Assembly (NCBI GenBank): GCA_033439265.1
Contig: JAVTVX010000011.1
Coordinates: forward strand, 12,276,590 to 12,340,589
DNA length: 64,000 nt
Source: Dillenia suffruticosa
Lineage: Eukaryota > Streptophyta > Magnoliopsida > Dilleniales > Dilleniaceae
Reading direction: 5' to 3'
Shown here in pieces: positions 10,685 through 23,165 of the stretch (position 1 is the first letter of the stretch; the number at the start of each line of letters is the position of its first letter). Position numbers and translations under genes: made by a program. Under the pieces are notes generated by a model. The model was not told the DNA's origin. It made no database searches and worked only from the letters and a program-made list of their open reading frames with translations.

Positions 10685-10845
10685 TTTTTTTTTTTAACTT
10701 GACATATTTTGAAATTCTATTTATTGAATTTGAATAGTTATGGGTCTAATTAAAGACTGACTTTTGTAATATCTATTTTTATTTTTTAAAATTCGAACTC
10801 AAAATTTGGTTAAGACAATTTATTACCCTAGACACACAATTCATA
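10685..10845 (-). repeat. SINE-like repeat copy, diverged
   Basis: A minus-strand family member with a poly-T run at 10684-10696 (the poly-A tail), followed by the family core and a B-box-like AATTCGAACTC near 10790. Confidence 0.45.
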
Positions 10846-10947
10846 AGGGAGACTATGATTTTGTGGTCAACCGAGAAAAGTTTCTTCCCATCTTATGATG
10901 GGTCCATATCCGTACCTAATTAACCAAAGGATCAAAACATCCTTGGA

Positions 10948-11101
10948 TCTGGGGTTTAAGTCTTGGTAGTGATAAAAATAACGTTGAGAGAGCTTCCTCC
11001 CGATTAAAACCTGACAACAGTTCTACCGATATTAATCGAAATAAAACTCTGAAAACTTGACAGTGGATCAAGTCCGGAGACAAAAAAAAAAAGGAAAAAA
11101 A
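10948..11101 (+). repeat. SINE-like repeat copy with short duplication
   Basis: The element contains AACGTTGAGAGAGCTTCC, then ATTAATCGAAATAAAACTCTG, then a poly-A tail near 11082-11101. The phrase ATCCTTGG flanks it on both sides (10940-10947 and 11102-11109) and is probably a partial target-site duplication. Confidence 0.55.
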
Positions 11102-11726
11102 ATCCTTGGCCCTCCATTGTCCCGGGGAAAGGTCCATTATAATGTTGTCTATATTCCAGATTCCATGCACTGCGGCCCACTTCCACATGAATTGACTTCA
11201 TAATGACTTGGAGGGACATATCCAAGCTCGAATCTTATCAAAAGAAATTCTATACCATTAAGTATGACCAATTCAACATGATTTTCTCAAAATTGGCTAT
11301 TGATTATTACACTTTTCTTTTTATATAATAATTCAATGACTAGTCCTTTGAAAAAAAAGATCATTACTCTTAAGAGAGAAATTTATCACAATCAATATAT
11401 TAGCAATAATTCAGTTGTAAAAAATTATCAAAAAATTTATTTATTTATTTATTTGATGCCTCAAGCAAAAAGTAATACAATGACTAAAATTGTCATAAAA
11501 AGTAGATTGATGTTTAAAAAGAGAATTGCTATTTCTCATTACTTGTAAAAGAAATTTGGTAGAGAGAGAGAGGGAGAGGGAGCTGAATTATGAACATTCA
11601 ATCCAGTAGGAAAGACTGGATTGGTGCTAAAATCTCTGGCCGCTGACAAAGAAAGAACTAACAAGCATGCATCCTACGAAAAACAAAATGAGTTTTGTGC
11701 AATAAAGCGTGCAAAAAACATCATAC

Positions 11727-11772
11727 AAACACACATGAAGCTCTCAAACAACACACATGAAGCTCTCAAACT
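11727..11772. repeat. Two tandem 23-24-bp repeats in the ERF 3' region
   Basis: The phrase CACACATGAAGCTCTCAAAC occurs twice in tandem about 85-130 bases downstream of the ERF stop codon, probably within its 3' UTR. Confidence 0.7.
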
Positions 11773-11855
11773 CAAAAGGCACTAAAATTCTCAAGTATGA
11801 ATTTCATACACAACCACCAAAAAGGGGGGAAAAAGAGATAAAAATTAAAATATTA

Positions 11856-12956
11856 TCATAATTCAGACACAAGAAGAGCATCCCAGATCGTATCCATATC
11901 CAAAGATGGCATTCTACTCAACTGCACACCATCAACATCAGACGCCAAAACTTCTCGCGTTTTCTTGTTCTCACCCACCACCAATTCTGCATCAAATTTC
12001 AACTCTTTCTCTTTCAAGTTTTCATCATTATTCTTTGTGGGCAAAGATGAGTCTGTGCTCACATTCTTGTTGCTGGAAGTGCCTTGCAGAACAGCTTGCA
12101 ACTTGGCTTCAAGAAGAGCAGACATAGTTGCATTGATAGAATTTGACTTGAGTTGGTTCTTGAGATCCGGAAAGTTCAAATGTGCATACTCTCCTCTTAG
12201 TTTATAGGCTGCAGTGTCATATGCCAAAGCTGCTTCCTCTGCAGTGTCAAAGGTTCCAAGCCACACCCTTGTTCTATTCCTTGGTAATCTAATCTCTGCC
12301 ACCCATTTTCCCCAATGCCTTTGTCTCACTCCTCGGAACAGCTTTGTAGGCGACATATTAGCCTTTTGATTATGATGGTTTTGATGAATTCTGCGATGAC
12401 AACCTGTGAATTTCATAGGCTGTGTCTTAGTAGTACTGAGCCAGCAGTCCGCAAAGCCTTTTGATGGGTAGTCTGTGAGAGACTGACACATTTTGAGCCA
12501 ATCATGGCCTTGTTGGTGATGATTTTGGCTAATTTGGGGCATGGGAAATAAAGGGGCTGTCATGGACAAAGTTGTAGAGTCTTGTTTTGGATGATTCCTC
12601 GGATCTAACATGGTGGGTTCTTGCAAGAACAGGCTTAGATTTGGGAATTTTGAAGATTGCGAATTTGGTTGTGGTGTTGGTTCATGATGTGCTAGTTTAG
12701 GAAATGCTTCTAAAAAGTCCAATGGGATAAAGGTTTGTTGTTCAGCTGAATTCACATGATTTGATCCTGAAACCAAAGGAAGACTATGTTTATGTCCTCC
12801 TTGGATCAAATCCCGTTTAGCTTCTTCAATAGAAGAACTTGACTCACAACTTGATGCTGATGATGATGATTTTGATGATCTAAAACCTTGTCCATCTTCG
12901 CGATCCGAAGCACCCCATATGACATTAAGATGATCATACGGCAATTGCTTTTCCAT
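11856..12956 (-). CDS. AP2/ERF transcription factor, DREB A-6 (ERF group I) type
   Basis: A single-exon gene of 366 residues. One AP2/ERF DNA-binding domain lies at about residues 206-263, with the signatures [38 protein letters not shown] and LNFPDL. WVAEIR and the Gly/Arg/Trp pattern contact the GCC-box/DRE DNA in this family. The lack of a second AP2 or B3 domain places it in the ERF/DREB family. The RAYD-element sequence, close to RAP2.4 and ERF053/ERF054 of Arabidopsis, suggests DREB A-6. A Ser-rich stretch (about 27-43), a His/Gln-rich middle and an acidic C-terminal MDTIWDALL motif, a likely activation element, flank it. The start Met at 12956 was preferred to an upstream one at 13073, because the extra residues come from the (CT)n leader. 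Its product is expected to be a nuclear regulator of stress or wound-response genes; that role is inferred from the family. Confidence 0.93.
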   Translation of the reverse strand: MEKQLPYDHLNVIWGASDREDGQGFRSSKSSSSASSCESSSSIEEAKRDLIQGGHKHSLPLVSGSNHVNSAEQQTFIPLDFLEAFPKLAHHEPTPQPNSQSSKFPNLSLFLQEPTMLDPRNHPKQDSTTLSMTAPLFPMPQISQNHHQQGHDWLKMCQSLTDYPSKGFADCWLSTTKTQPMKFTGCHRRIHQNHHNQKANMSPTKLFRGVRQRHWGKWVAEIRLPRNRTRVWLGTFDTAEEAALAYDTAAYKLRGEYAHLNFPDLKNQLKSNSINATMSALLEAKLQAVLQGTSSNKNVSTDSSLPTKNNDENLKEKELKFDAELVVGENKKTREVLASDVDGVQLSRMPSLDMDTIWDALLVSEL

Positions 12957-12987
12957 CCAAGAGAAAATTTGGGAGGAATAAGAAAAG

Positions 12988-12989
<2 letters not shown>

Positions 12990-13023
<34 letters not shown>
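12990..13023 (-). repeat. (CT)n tract in the ERF 5' UTR
   Basis: About 33 bases of GA on plus, CT in the sense of the gene, located 34 bases upstream of the ERF start codon and downstream of a TATA-like element. It is therefore probably transcribed leader. Confidence 0.85.
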
Positions 13024-13027
<4 letters not shown>

Positions 13028-13049
13028 GCAAATCAAATGAAATGTGACT

Positions 13050-13058
13050 ATATATATT
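13050..13058 (-). promoter_or_regulatory. TATA-like element of the ERF gene
   Basis: TATATATAG on the minus strand lies about 95 bases upstream of the ATG. A start of transcription 25-35 bases downstream would put the CT tract in the leader. It is assigned from sequence and position only. Confidence 0.45.
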
Positions 13059-13073
13059 CAATCTATAAAGCAC

Positions 13074-14019
13074 CCCTTACATCAGAAAATTTTAAGAAAC
13101 CAACTTTTGTTGTTTTTACAAAAAAGAAAGAACACCGTACTTGTCCTAGTCAGATCTGCTTGGGATTGTTCACTGCTCTATACTCTTTTAACACACATTC
13201 AACTCATCCTTCGACATTCGTGCATCCCATACTGATCATGAATTTTGTGAAGGAGCCCAATCGAAATTCGACAGGTCATGTTTTCTAGGCTCACCTGTCT
13301 CTCTAGGCTTCGTGTGGGAGATGAATATTCTTTCACATGACAATGACTAGAGAAAAACCTCAAATCCTTCTTAAACTTTTACTTTTCTATGGTTTGTTTA
13401 TAGAAATCATCATACGATTGTCTTAAGAACCCACATGCTCCTTTGATCTTTTCACTTTTCTTTTTGCATATAATATGAATAATTAGACATTTTAACAATT
13501 GGGGTTTCATAAAAGAAAACCTAATATATTTTATTAAGTTCCTTAATGTTGTATTTTCAACTAATCATTATCAAAGAATAATCCTAATATTTTGCATTCT
13601 CTTAGTTAACAAAAATTGTCTATTCTCAATTCTGATAAATAAAATAATTGATAACGACACAATTGCATATTCAACTAATTTGAAATTTTGATTTAAGGGC
13701 TAAGTGTGTGAGAAAGGACCCACACAAGGATTGGCGACGCATCATAATGAATGTAGTGGGGGAGACCTATCCAAGTGTAATTAAGAAAAAAGAAACATTT
13801 TCAATGTTATCATAGAAGCAAATCATTGTTAGCTTTGAAAAAAACCTTGATCCAATATTCAAATGAATTGTGTTAAGCAAGTATGAGGAAATCATGGGTT
13901 GTCCTGTCTAGATCTGGTTTCTTAAAAGACAATTGGCCAAGGGCTATTCCTTATTTGGCTCTTTTCTTGGGGGCATTTTCATTTTTTATGTTCCTTTTGA
14001 AGATATGTTCGGAACATTA
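13074..14019. other. Upstream region of the ERF gene, no gene seen
   Basis: Non-coding by inspection. The first kilobase probably holds the distal ERF promoter. Confidence 0.45.
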
Positions 14020-14205
14020 ACTCTTTTTTATTTTTTTATCACCGATATTTAGAATCATATTCTGACTAAGTTGATTCAAATATTTACAAGAGCCCTATTT
14101 AGAAATAACTCTCTTAACGTAATTTTTTTATTTTCAAGTATCGAATTCGAAAATTGAATAACAGATTTAACAATTTATATCCTGCTACACCGACTAATTC
14201 ATAGT
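14020..14205 (-). repeat. SINE-like repeat copy
   Basis: Read on minus it gives ACGTTAAGAGAGTTATTTC, then GGGCTC, then AACTTAGTCAGAATATGATT, then ATATCGGTGATAAAA and a poly-A tail (poly-T around 14024-14036 on plus). A B-box-like ATCGAATTCG lies near 14140. Confidence 0.6.
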
Positions 14206-14797
14206 CTTTCACCTTTAACATCCCATCACAACCCAATTCCGCCCTCTGCAACTTGAGACCCAAATGATTAAAATTCCCCCCTTTGTTCTTAATTTGTTTG
14301 CTGCAATCACCTAAGTTACATGTCCACATGGCACAGACAAACAGAAAGAGAGATTCCAAACAATAAGCTTTTGGGGTTTTCCTTTTTAAGAAGCGTAAGT
14401 AATCTTGTGACCAAGTTCTTCCAATCCAAACCTAAAACAGTAGTGATTTTGTTTGGTTATTGGGTATTTTAATGTGAAAGCACATGGAGATATGGTGCTA
14501 GCTAGGCTACATGCCCCTTTATCTGTCTTCTTGATCGGCCATTTTTGCTAACTTTTGCTTTTTCCTTTTTTTTATTAGGAGAACATTTTTAATAAAAAAT
14601 AATAATTCAGGTTTTCTTCTAACTTATAATTTTATTATGCGTTTATAGCATCTTTTTTTTTCCCCTTAAGAGAGACTTAATTTATTTGTATGGCACCATT
14701 GTATTATATGTACATACAAAAGCAAAATGATCATAGAGTAGAGTAAGAATTTAAATATTAAAATAAATAAAATAAATTTAAGAGAGAAATCACATTT

Positions 14798-14799
<2 letters not shown>

Positions 14800-14833
<34 letters not shown>
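14800..14833. repeat. (AT)n microsatellite
   Basis: About 33 bases of uninterrupted TA dinucleotides. Confidence 0.9.
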
Positions 14834-14835
<2 letters not shown>

Positions 14836-14939
14836 CAATATATTTTAAAAGAAAAAAGTACTAAATGCTTCTGACTTATTTAAGGATTTTTTTTTTAGCT
14901 TGACCAACTGTATACAATAACTAATTTATTGATTCTGAT

Positions 14940-15130
14940 TTTTTTTTTGTATAACCAATTAGTATCTATAATCATATTCTGGTTAATTCAGTTTGAACGT
15001 TATTAGATCTAATTAAGGGAGAGTTCTCCTAATATAATATTTTTCATTTTTAAATTTCAAATTCGAGATTTGATTAAGAGATATAATATTTTTATTTATT
15101 AAACCGATTATCTATTGATTATTGATTATA
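14940..15130 (-). repeat. SINE-like repeat copy
   Basis: A minus-strand member with poly-T near 14940-14949, a TCTATAATCATATTCTGGTT core and a B-box-like AATTCGAGATTTGATTAAG near 15060. A second partial copy seems to follow at about 15120-15190 (the GAGATAAACTCTTTAATCGC region). Confidence 0.55.
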
Positions 15131-15374
15131 ATTAATTCAGTTCAATTTAATCATTGATACTATTAAGAGATAAACTCTTTAATCGCATATTCGCATATTC
15201 ACTCGAACGTGACAACCTAGTTCGGAAAATATAGTACCTTTGACGCTGGACCACAATTCGTTGGTAAGGAAGAGAATTGTTTATTCCTTCATCTGGGGTT
15301 TTAGGCCTCGCGGACATTTTATCATAACTGAACGCATATGCATCTCTTCTACTGAAACACACATCACCCACTTG

Positions 15375-15397
15375 CTCTCTCTCTCTCTCTCTCTCTC
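15375..15397. repeat. (CT)n microsatellite
   Basis: A simple CT tract. A second one of similar length follows at 15681-15702. No gene start is recognised beside either. Confidence 0.85.
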
Positions 15398-16261
15398 GCA
15401 ATTTAAAAATCAAAAAGCATATCAGCACTTGACAGAGTTTAATTAAAAAAGGGAAAATGGACTTGAAACAAGCCTTCGCCAACCACTGGATGACAAATCA
15501 TCCCAGGAGTGTACATGCTGGTGATTGGGACATTTCTTTATTTTATTCTTCTGACTTTCTCATCCCAAGTTTTTCGGTTTCTTTTGCAAATGGCATAATT
15601 TAGTTCTTTCTTTCTTTTTTCACTGGTTGGCCATCTTCTTAACCAATCTCTGTAGTTATCTCCTTCTCCATCTGCTTACCTCTCTCTCTCTCTCTCTCTC
15701 TCATGTTCATATGTTGCTCATTTTTGTAATACAATCAATAAAAAACTTTATTCAATAATAATTAGACTCTTCAAATTCATGAAAATCCAAAAATATGTAC
15801 AATTGAGTGTACAGAAGTGTCACATAGCAAATTGTAGAAAGAGAAACACAAAGGACAATAGCTTGTACAACTAACCCTAGCTTTTTGACTAAATAAACTC
15901 CTTTGCTCAAGCATTTTATACCCTTTTCTCAAGGTTTTTCTGGCCTTCTTCGGTAGTAGTAGGGGAAGGCTTATCCCTTCATGCCCCCACCCCCACTTTT
16001 TTTATATCTTTTCCCTCTGTATACTAATCCTATTATAACAGCCCACAGACACAAGATAGATATTCTAACATGACCCACATGAAAGGCAAGAACAAGATAG
16101 GAAAAAACACTTCAAAAGAGTGTAAAAGATGAAAGGAATTATGTGGCAAAGTGGAATCCTTCTTGTGTACATTTAATTTTCCCATCTTTTGCGTTGCACC
16201 ACCCACTTCATTCCTCAACATACATTAGCTTGCTAGCTAGGAAGAGAATCTATCTTTAGTT

Positions 16262-16263
<2 letters not shown>

Positions 16264-16293
<30 letters not shown>
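16264..16293. repeat. (CT)n microsatellite
   Basis: A simple CT tract of about 30 bases in non-coding DNA. Confidence 0.85.
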
Positions 16294-16295
<2 letters not shown>

Positions 16296-16801
16296 GTAAT
16301 TATTTAAGTAGAGGAGCAGCAAACTATGAACTAGATAAACCAGAGAAGCTTATCCGTTTTGGAAATGGAGAAGTCCTTTCATGAGTACCATCATGACTTC
16401 CACCAATACAACTAAACTTGATCCAAATATTAATTAAACCAAAACCCACTGCACTTTTTGATACTTTTCTTAGGGACAAAACATGATTATCCAAGTCGCC
16501 ACCTTTGTCATCATCATAGGATCATTAGGGTTTTTTTATTTAAATTATTTTTAAGTAAAATGAAATGAAATAACTAAAAGTGGTGGGCCTATTCACCAGA
16601 ATCCAGGAGAAAGAACAGGTTAAGATGGGGCGGGCGGCCAACCAATGGTGTGACTCCATCGAGAGGGAATTCATAAGCTATTTCAGCCACTAATATTCTT
16701 CTCTTAGTGCTATGACCAATCAAATGTTCATAACCACAAGACTAAATTAATTTTTTTTTAAAAAATCCCATATTGGAGAGGCCATTTTGTGATGCTAAAC
16801 A

Positions 16802-16804
<3 letters not shown>

Positions 16805-16845
<41 letters not shown>
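16805..16845. repeat. (CT)n microsatellite with one interruption
   Basis: About 41 bases of CT with one TT interruption near 16833. Confidence 0.85.
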
Positions 16846-17264
16846 AAACCACAAGTAGGTAGCTGTGAATTTTTGTATGGTTTAGAATAGCTGTGTTTTA
16901 TGGGGCCATATTCATTCCCCCTTTGACATGTGAAATCCTAGGATAAGATTAATAAAGTTGAGACCCAACGTTTTAGCAAGTGACAAACAAATCATCATTT
17001 GTTATAATCATTCAATTACAAATATTCAACGACTCCATCAATCCCATTTTTTTATTCCCATTGACTTGTTTTTTAGCCTTTATTTTTTGAGTTGCATCGT
17101 CAAAACACAACAAAAGTATCATATGATAAACAAGGCCCGAGGGAGAAAGAGATGGCAATTAAGGTCATAATGCATGCTTGGGGGTACCTATAAGAGTAGT
17201 TTCCAAAGGGGTTGCTTTTATAAAATTGGATTTTGCGACTTAAGTTGCACTTTTTTTTTATATA

Positions 17265-17425
17265 TTTTTTTTATTCCTATCACCGTTATTTAAAATCATA
17301 TTCTAATTAATAAAATTCAAATATTTACAAATACCCTACACCAAGAAAATGTCTCCCTTGTATAGTCTTTTATATTTTTGAATTTTAAATATAAAACTTA
17401 ATTAAAGAATTTAATATATTATTTC
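17265..17425 (-). repeat. SINE-like repeat copy
   Basis: A minus-strand family member (CACCGTTATTTAAAATCATA, then TCTAATTAATAAAATTCAAA on plus) with its A-tail as poly-T near 17250-17270. AT-rich and diverged. Confidence 0.5.
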
Positions 17426-17659
17426 ATTATACTTTTTTTTTTTTTTTTTTTTGCATAATTTACGTGTTGGGTAGACGTGGGAAGTGACGGACCAATTGTG
17501 TGTGGGAGAGAGAGAGAGAGCATGCCTCGACCCAGTGGTCCAAAACGTTTGAAGCTAAGTAAGTTAACGTGCCATCCACGCCACCTAGCAAGCACGTTTT
17601 AATGGAATAAAATCATCCAACCCTCAATTGCATGAGCCTCCACTCTCTTCATTCTCACA

Positions 17660-17661
<2 letters not shown>

Positions 17662-17713
<52 letters not shown>
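17662..17713. repeat. Long (CT)n microsatellite
   Basis: About 50 bases of pure CT, one of the longest in the window and so likely to be length-polymorphic. Confidence 0.9.
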
Positions 17714-17715
<2 letters not shown>

Positions 17716-18104
17716 ACGCATCAATAGTCTCATTTGGACCAAAAAATATTGAACTAAAGTAATAAAATTTAATATAATACTATTTATCAATTATTAAATA
17801 TTATTGGAGCAGACGCTAGGTTTTGGATTAGAATTAGAAGTGCATAAATATTTAGGGTGCATTAGGCACCAATTTCTTCCGTTGTGTTTGCTTCACTGTC
17901 AAAATTTATAATTTTTTTTTTACGTTTTTCTTTTTCTTCCCAAAATTTTATAAATTACTACAATGAATTCAACTCATTCATTTACCACATTAACAAGCTT
18001 CAACCATATGCTCTGACTCAACTCACTCCATTAAACAATCCTAAAACTTGTGTTTACGCTCACCTCATTTAAAAATTCACATCATTTGCAGCCCTACTTG
18101 ACCT

Positions 18105-18300
18105 TCATTTTTTTTTTTTTTGTATATATTAACAATATTCAGAATTATATTTCAACTAATTCAATTTAAATCTTATCAGACTCAATTTAAGAGAAACTCT
18201 TCTAACATAATTTTCTTTATTTTCAAATTTCAAACCCGAGATTTATTTAAAAGATCCAATATCTTAGCCCACTATGCCAACCGACCATTGATAACCCTAC
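18105..18300 (-). repeat. SINE-like repeat copy
   Basis: A minus-strand family member. Poly-T at 18109-18121 is the tail; the core AATATTCAGAATTATATTTC and the B-box-like TCAAACCCGAGATTTATTTA follow on plus, and ACTATGCCAACCGACCATTG marks the head end. Confidence 0.6.
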
Positions 18301-19091
18301 TTAACTATAAAAAAGCAAAAATAGGGACTCCTATTTTTCAGAGAGAGAGAGAGATCAATAACACAAATATGTGGAATTAGAAGGCTACACAGTAATTGTC
18401 TGAATTTATTTTTAGTAAACGGCGAAAAAATAATTCGCTCTATGCTCACTACTGCTCAACTTCATGTAATTGTCTCAATTTATAAATTATCCACTTATCC
18501 TACCCGTGTAACCTAAAAGGGCATCCAGACAGAGCAGTTTTCTAACTACCAAACATCAAAGAATGGCTTCTAAGCAATGTTATTTAGAAATCCTAGTTTG
18601 TATTGATAAACTTCACTTTCCCTACTTCTAGATTCTGAAGGAACATTGGAAGAAGAAGAAAAGGCAGCTCTTTATTCTCTAAAATTGGTCTACCGCTTTC
18701 CAATCACATCACCAACGTCCAAGTTGCATTTTTATTGTGAACAAAAATGATGAACAGTGTTCTTTCCCTACAATTTTCACTCTCCATTCTTTTTTCTCTC
18801 CACTCTTTACATCCCTTTGTAAAATATTGCTAACAAGGTCAGCTATACATTACTAAAATTGGCACCCACACATTACTTGCCTCATGCATTTTGAATTACT
18901 GTCCCTTTTATGCATCACCAAACACAATTTCTCACAGGACTCTATATAAACAACACCACAGAATGGAAGAAACAAAAACCACATTCAATACTGATACCTG
19001 TTCACCATAAAATAACACACCACCAATAGACCAATGAAACTAAAACAAATAACAGATCCTCCCTCTTCTTAATGAGGACTAAGCACCCCAG

Positions 19092-19181
19092 CTAAAGCAA
19101 AAAAGGCACAAAATTTATCTCAATTTTAGGAGCAAGTCTACCTTTTCCAGCAGCTACACTAAACTTCACATCATACTCCAT
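19092..19181 (-). CDS. Doubtful short exon, function unknown
   Basis: On the minus strand an ATG at 19181 opens 29 codons that read like protein (segment DVKFSVAAGKGRLAPKIE), ending in TAG. Downstream DNA to about 18900 has the look of a 3' UTR. A plausible splice acceptor (CTTTCTTAACAG) lies about 40 bases upstream, but that frame hits a TAA before the ATG, so the segment cannot simply be joined to an upstream exon. I recognise no family. It may be the last exon of an undetected gene, read in another frame, or chance. Confidence 0.15.
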   Translation of the reverse strand: MEYDVKFSVAAGKGRLAPKIEINFVPFLL

Positions 19182-22100
19182 GGTTTTTTGCAGAAAAATT
19201 TAATAAAACAGATACCGCTCTGTTAAGAAAGAGAAGAATTAATAACATCTCCCTCCGCTAGCTTAAATTTTTAGAAGAGATGGTAATTATACAAAATATA
19301 AGATGGTATTAGAGCAGATGCTTCTCATATTCATGCCCATTTTTGCTCCATTTAGAATCCTACGTGATTGCATATGGTATTGCCCAAAACACGAAGAGGT
19401 ACAATTGAGAACCTTCTCAGTATTCTCAGATTCACTCTTCTAGTAATAACAATAAAGAAAAATAAAACAATTATAGAAATCTACATATTAAATAGGGGAA
19501 GTAGAATAACTAAGAAGTTTTACAAACCATGCCTAGTTGTTGCTGCAATAGCATGAATAATATGTGGACCGTTTGGTGCAACAGCAACAAGTAATAACAT
19601 GGAAAGTGTTAGACTGAACTGATTCCTAAAATTCAATCAAGTTTGCAAAAAGATCTGGCATATTTCATCACCCAACCAAATTAAACCTAGTGTCCAATTG
19701 GCCTTAACTTCCTGATCGAATCAACTTTAAGCGACCGATCTCTGCCACCCCCTCAGGAAATTCCAATCATTATAACCCTAAGGCTTAAAAAGTTCAGATA
19801 GAGAACTCTAGGATCCAGACTCTAAACCACTTCATCTACCTTTCCCCACACAGAGGATGTTCCTTGAAGAGAATTGCTACAATTGAGAGACAGAAAAATC
19901 CTCTCCAAAATCAAATTCAGTTTGATTGCATTCCTTTAACAGTAATGAAAGACCGTGTATTTGATATATCCTGTGCCCCTTGAACTTTTATTGTACGCAA
20001 CTATCTCCCCAAAAGTTTTGAAATAGGTTTCGATTTGCCTCACAAGTGGATGAGATGAAGTTCACTACGTGATCTCCTCCCTCGATTTTGTGCAAGGAAA
20101 CTGATCTACCTTGTAGATCCTCCACATGACTTTCTGCATGTTTCTTCTCTCTCTAGCAAAAGTTCATCAAATTTCTGATAATAACTAATATTTTGGATGA
20201 ACCGTTTTGGATTTCGACTTCTTTGTTCTTCCATTTTTGACTCTCCTAATGGAAATTTTCACAAAAATTCATTTCTAATGTCCAAATGAATCTTTCCCTT
20301 TTCTGGTTCTGTTGTTTTTCTGTCTATAATGTGTTCCTTTTCTACAAAGAGAGGATGAAGGGAAGGACTCAGATCAGGTGGCTTGCTCATGACCTTCAAA
20401 TGGACAAAACTTCTGTTTGTGGGGTCGATTGACCTTCATTTTAAAAGTTTTTCAGGGTAATTGACTAAGGGGCCTCCAGGGACTTGTTCTGGTTACCTTT
20501 TTAGATATGGTACTTTGGCATTAGGTTAAAAGCCCATTTTAGTTTATCCTCTTTTTGCCATCCTTGCAAGTTAAAGGCTCAAAGGATTTCTTAAATCTGT
20601 TCTTTTTAGGAAGTATTTTCAAATTCCACTTGTGTGGATGGGTTGCTCAATTCTCTGAATTTAAAATCAGTACATAAGATCCCACCAAAAAAAGCACTCC
20701 AATCCACAAATCAACAGACAAAGCAGTCTCCTGGTCCACCTTGACCCAAAATAAGCTGGGATTTCTAGTTTTCAAGTCACATTTTCATTTCAAATTGTAC
20801 ATCCCATTAGAATCTAACCATCAACTATCCCAATTTCAAATGAACATTTATAGAATATCTATTTACCCTGCCTAAATACTTGCTATAAACTACAGCCATA
20901 TAACTAGCTAGAAATTTATTTTACTTAGCGTCATATGTGGAGGATCCGATCCTATTGGCACAATGCCATAGACATTATTAACTACTGCACCAAAAGAAGA
21001 TATGAGACCAACTAGATGAGTTTCCAAGATATACTTTCTTCCAGCAAAACACAACTCCATTCTTTCAAAACAACACTATGCCTTACTTGAGACCCAAAAG
21101 ACAAACCATGCATTATTACATGGAGATATCCCAACGCACACCAATTTTCTCTTAATAAAAGACCAGCAGTCTTCACATTCCACACAAGATGAATCTTACT
21201 ATCATCCAAGTTCAAACCACAAACCACTGAGGGAGACACGCTTATCCCTCCAGGAACCCCTACACAGTTTGTCACAGATAATAGATGTAGATTTTATTTC
21301 CAAAGATCCCATAGTTTGCAACATCTATGAGTTTTGATAATACACCAACCAGTTAAATTCCACAATCTGCACATAGCCATCAAAATTTTGAAGTTTATAT
21401 TTTGATTTCTGAGGAACCACTCACACATATAAAAAACCACAATAAGATAAGAATGCTTGATTTTCTGTGTCACAGCAAAATTTTCACGAGCAAGAAATCA
21501 GTGCCCAGATCTACTGAGCATCCTACATATCATTCAATCCATATACATCTTTCCGTATATCTAACCTAGGTTATTAGAATCAAACAGCAGATAAAGGGCC
21601 TACACATCACAATCAGAAGTCTGCACTACTGACCATGAAACTTATTTGTGGCAAATGATTAATGTATTACAATGGATTAGGATTCATATAGGAGAAGTAC
21701 AACGATATTTCAAGCATTCTTATTTTAATCAAGACTACACGATAATATTACTTTAAGAAAGGAAAGCATATTCACTAGAGGACAACAATGAAGAAGATTA
21801 TGGATGCAATGCTAAAACTCTATCACTTTCGCATGCATTATAGAACTACTTTAATCATTTACACCCTACTACTAAATACCTAAGAGCCTAAATAAGCCCC
21901 ACATCTATGCACAGGTCATTTTGTATCAAGCAGGAAATCAATTTTCATAAATGATATAATTGAAGTACTTGTATAGTCAATTCACCATTTACAGACTAGA
22001 TAAGACAAGCACTTCTGCCGAAACCTGTTTTTATGCAAGCCAAGCAAAGAAAACAAAAATATTGATGCGGGCCTGATAGCTGTGTCTGTCTTGTTCACCT

Positions 22101-22675
22101 AGGCAAGGTTTTTATTCCGGAGAGCAAGTGAGACAGCCTTGTCTTATTTCCTTTCTTTTTCATTTTCAAATTTCCCAAGTAGGTAAGCATATAATCCAAG
22201 TTTGGAAAGTTGAGAGGGTCCTTTTTCAAGCATGAAGAATGGACTCATAATATAACAAAAAATGAGCAGTAAGTCACTTCCAGCATTTTTCTTCCAGCAA
22301 CAACAGAGCTTCCAACCCTCAGAACAATCATTGTGCCTTTTTGTTTAAATTTTGCTCATGGTTCTTTCACCCTCATTCTGATGAAGAGAATTTCAACTTC
22401 ATTCTCTTTGTTAATTTACACGCTACTTAAAAAGAGATCAATTGGTTATTCTAGAACAAGTGTGGACCGCCATTTTTATATGTAAAGAAAAAAGGTGAGG
22501 TGATGTAGTAAATCAACACTCTCAGCCATAACCTTTGAAACACATTTTTTTTCTCTTGCCAGAACAAATAATTCATACCCATCCTCAAACCCAAAAAGGT
22601 GCAGCCAAAAACATGAAATCCAAAACGACATCTAAATTTACACAATTACTTTAATTGGATGACATAAAAGTACAT
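19182..22675. other. Low-copy-looking stretch without a recognised gene
   Basis: Base composition is less AT-extreme than in the repeat-rich parts, and no transposon signature is seen. Open frames at 21012-21275 and 22451-22828 (minus) show no recognisable motif. The stretch could hold introns of an undetected gene or a non-coding transcript. Confidence 0.35.
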
Positions 22676-22905
22676 AGATGCAAACAAAGAAATGATAACA
22701 AGAACAAATGCATAACAAACTAGAAAGAAATCTTTCTTTAAAATATCAATAATGGAGATCCACAAATAAACACAAACCACTCTGTCAACTAGACGCAAAC
22801 AAAGAAAGGATAACAAGAACAAATGCATGACAAAATAGAAAGAAATCTTACTTTAAAATGTCAATAATGGAGATCCACAAATAAACACAAACTACTCTGT
22901 CAACT
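22676..22905. repeat. Tandem duplication, two 115-bp units
   Basis: Unit one spans 22676-22790 and unit two 22791-22905. They share long blocks such as AATGGAGATCCACAAATAAA and differ at scattered positions (AGATGC versus AGACGC, for example), so they have diverged a little. Confidence 0.85.
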
Positions 22906-22980
22906 GAGCAAAGAAACTAACCATAGAACCTTATAACTTAAAGTACAAGAGACACTCACCACAGGAATACAACCATAATA

Positions 22981-23165
22981 GACTAAGACATAGATGAAGC
23001 ATAAGGTCATACACCATATTACATAATGATCCACATTAAAGCACTTTTTTATTTCTTACCACCTTTAACTCCAGACTAAGACATAGATGAAGCATAAGGT
23101 CATACACCATATTACATAATGATCCACATTAAAGCACTTTTTTATTTCTTACCACCTTTAACTCC
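22981..23165. repeat. Near-perfect tandem duplication, 93-bp period, across the SERF stop codon
   Basis: Bases 22981-23072 are repeated without change at 23074-23165. The repeat includes the stop codon and last codons of the SERF-like gene (stop at 23142-23144) and part of its 3' UTR. The outer copy at 22981-23073 therefore carries a second, untranslated copy of the coding end in the presumed 3' UTR. Confidence 0.9.
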
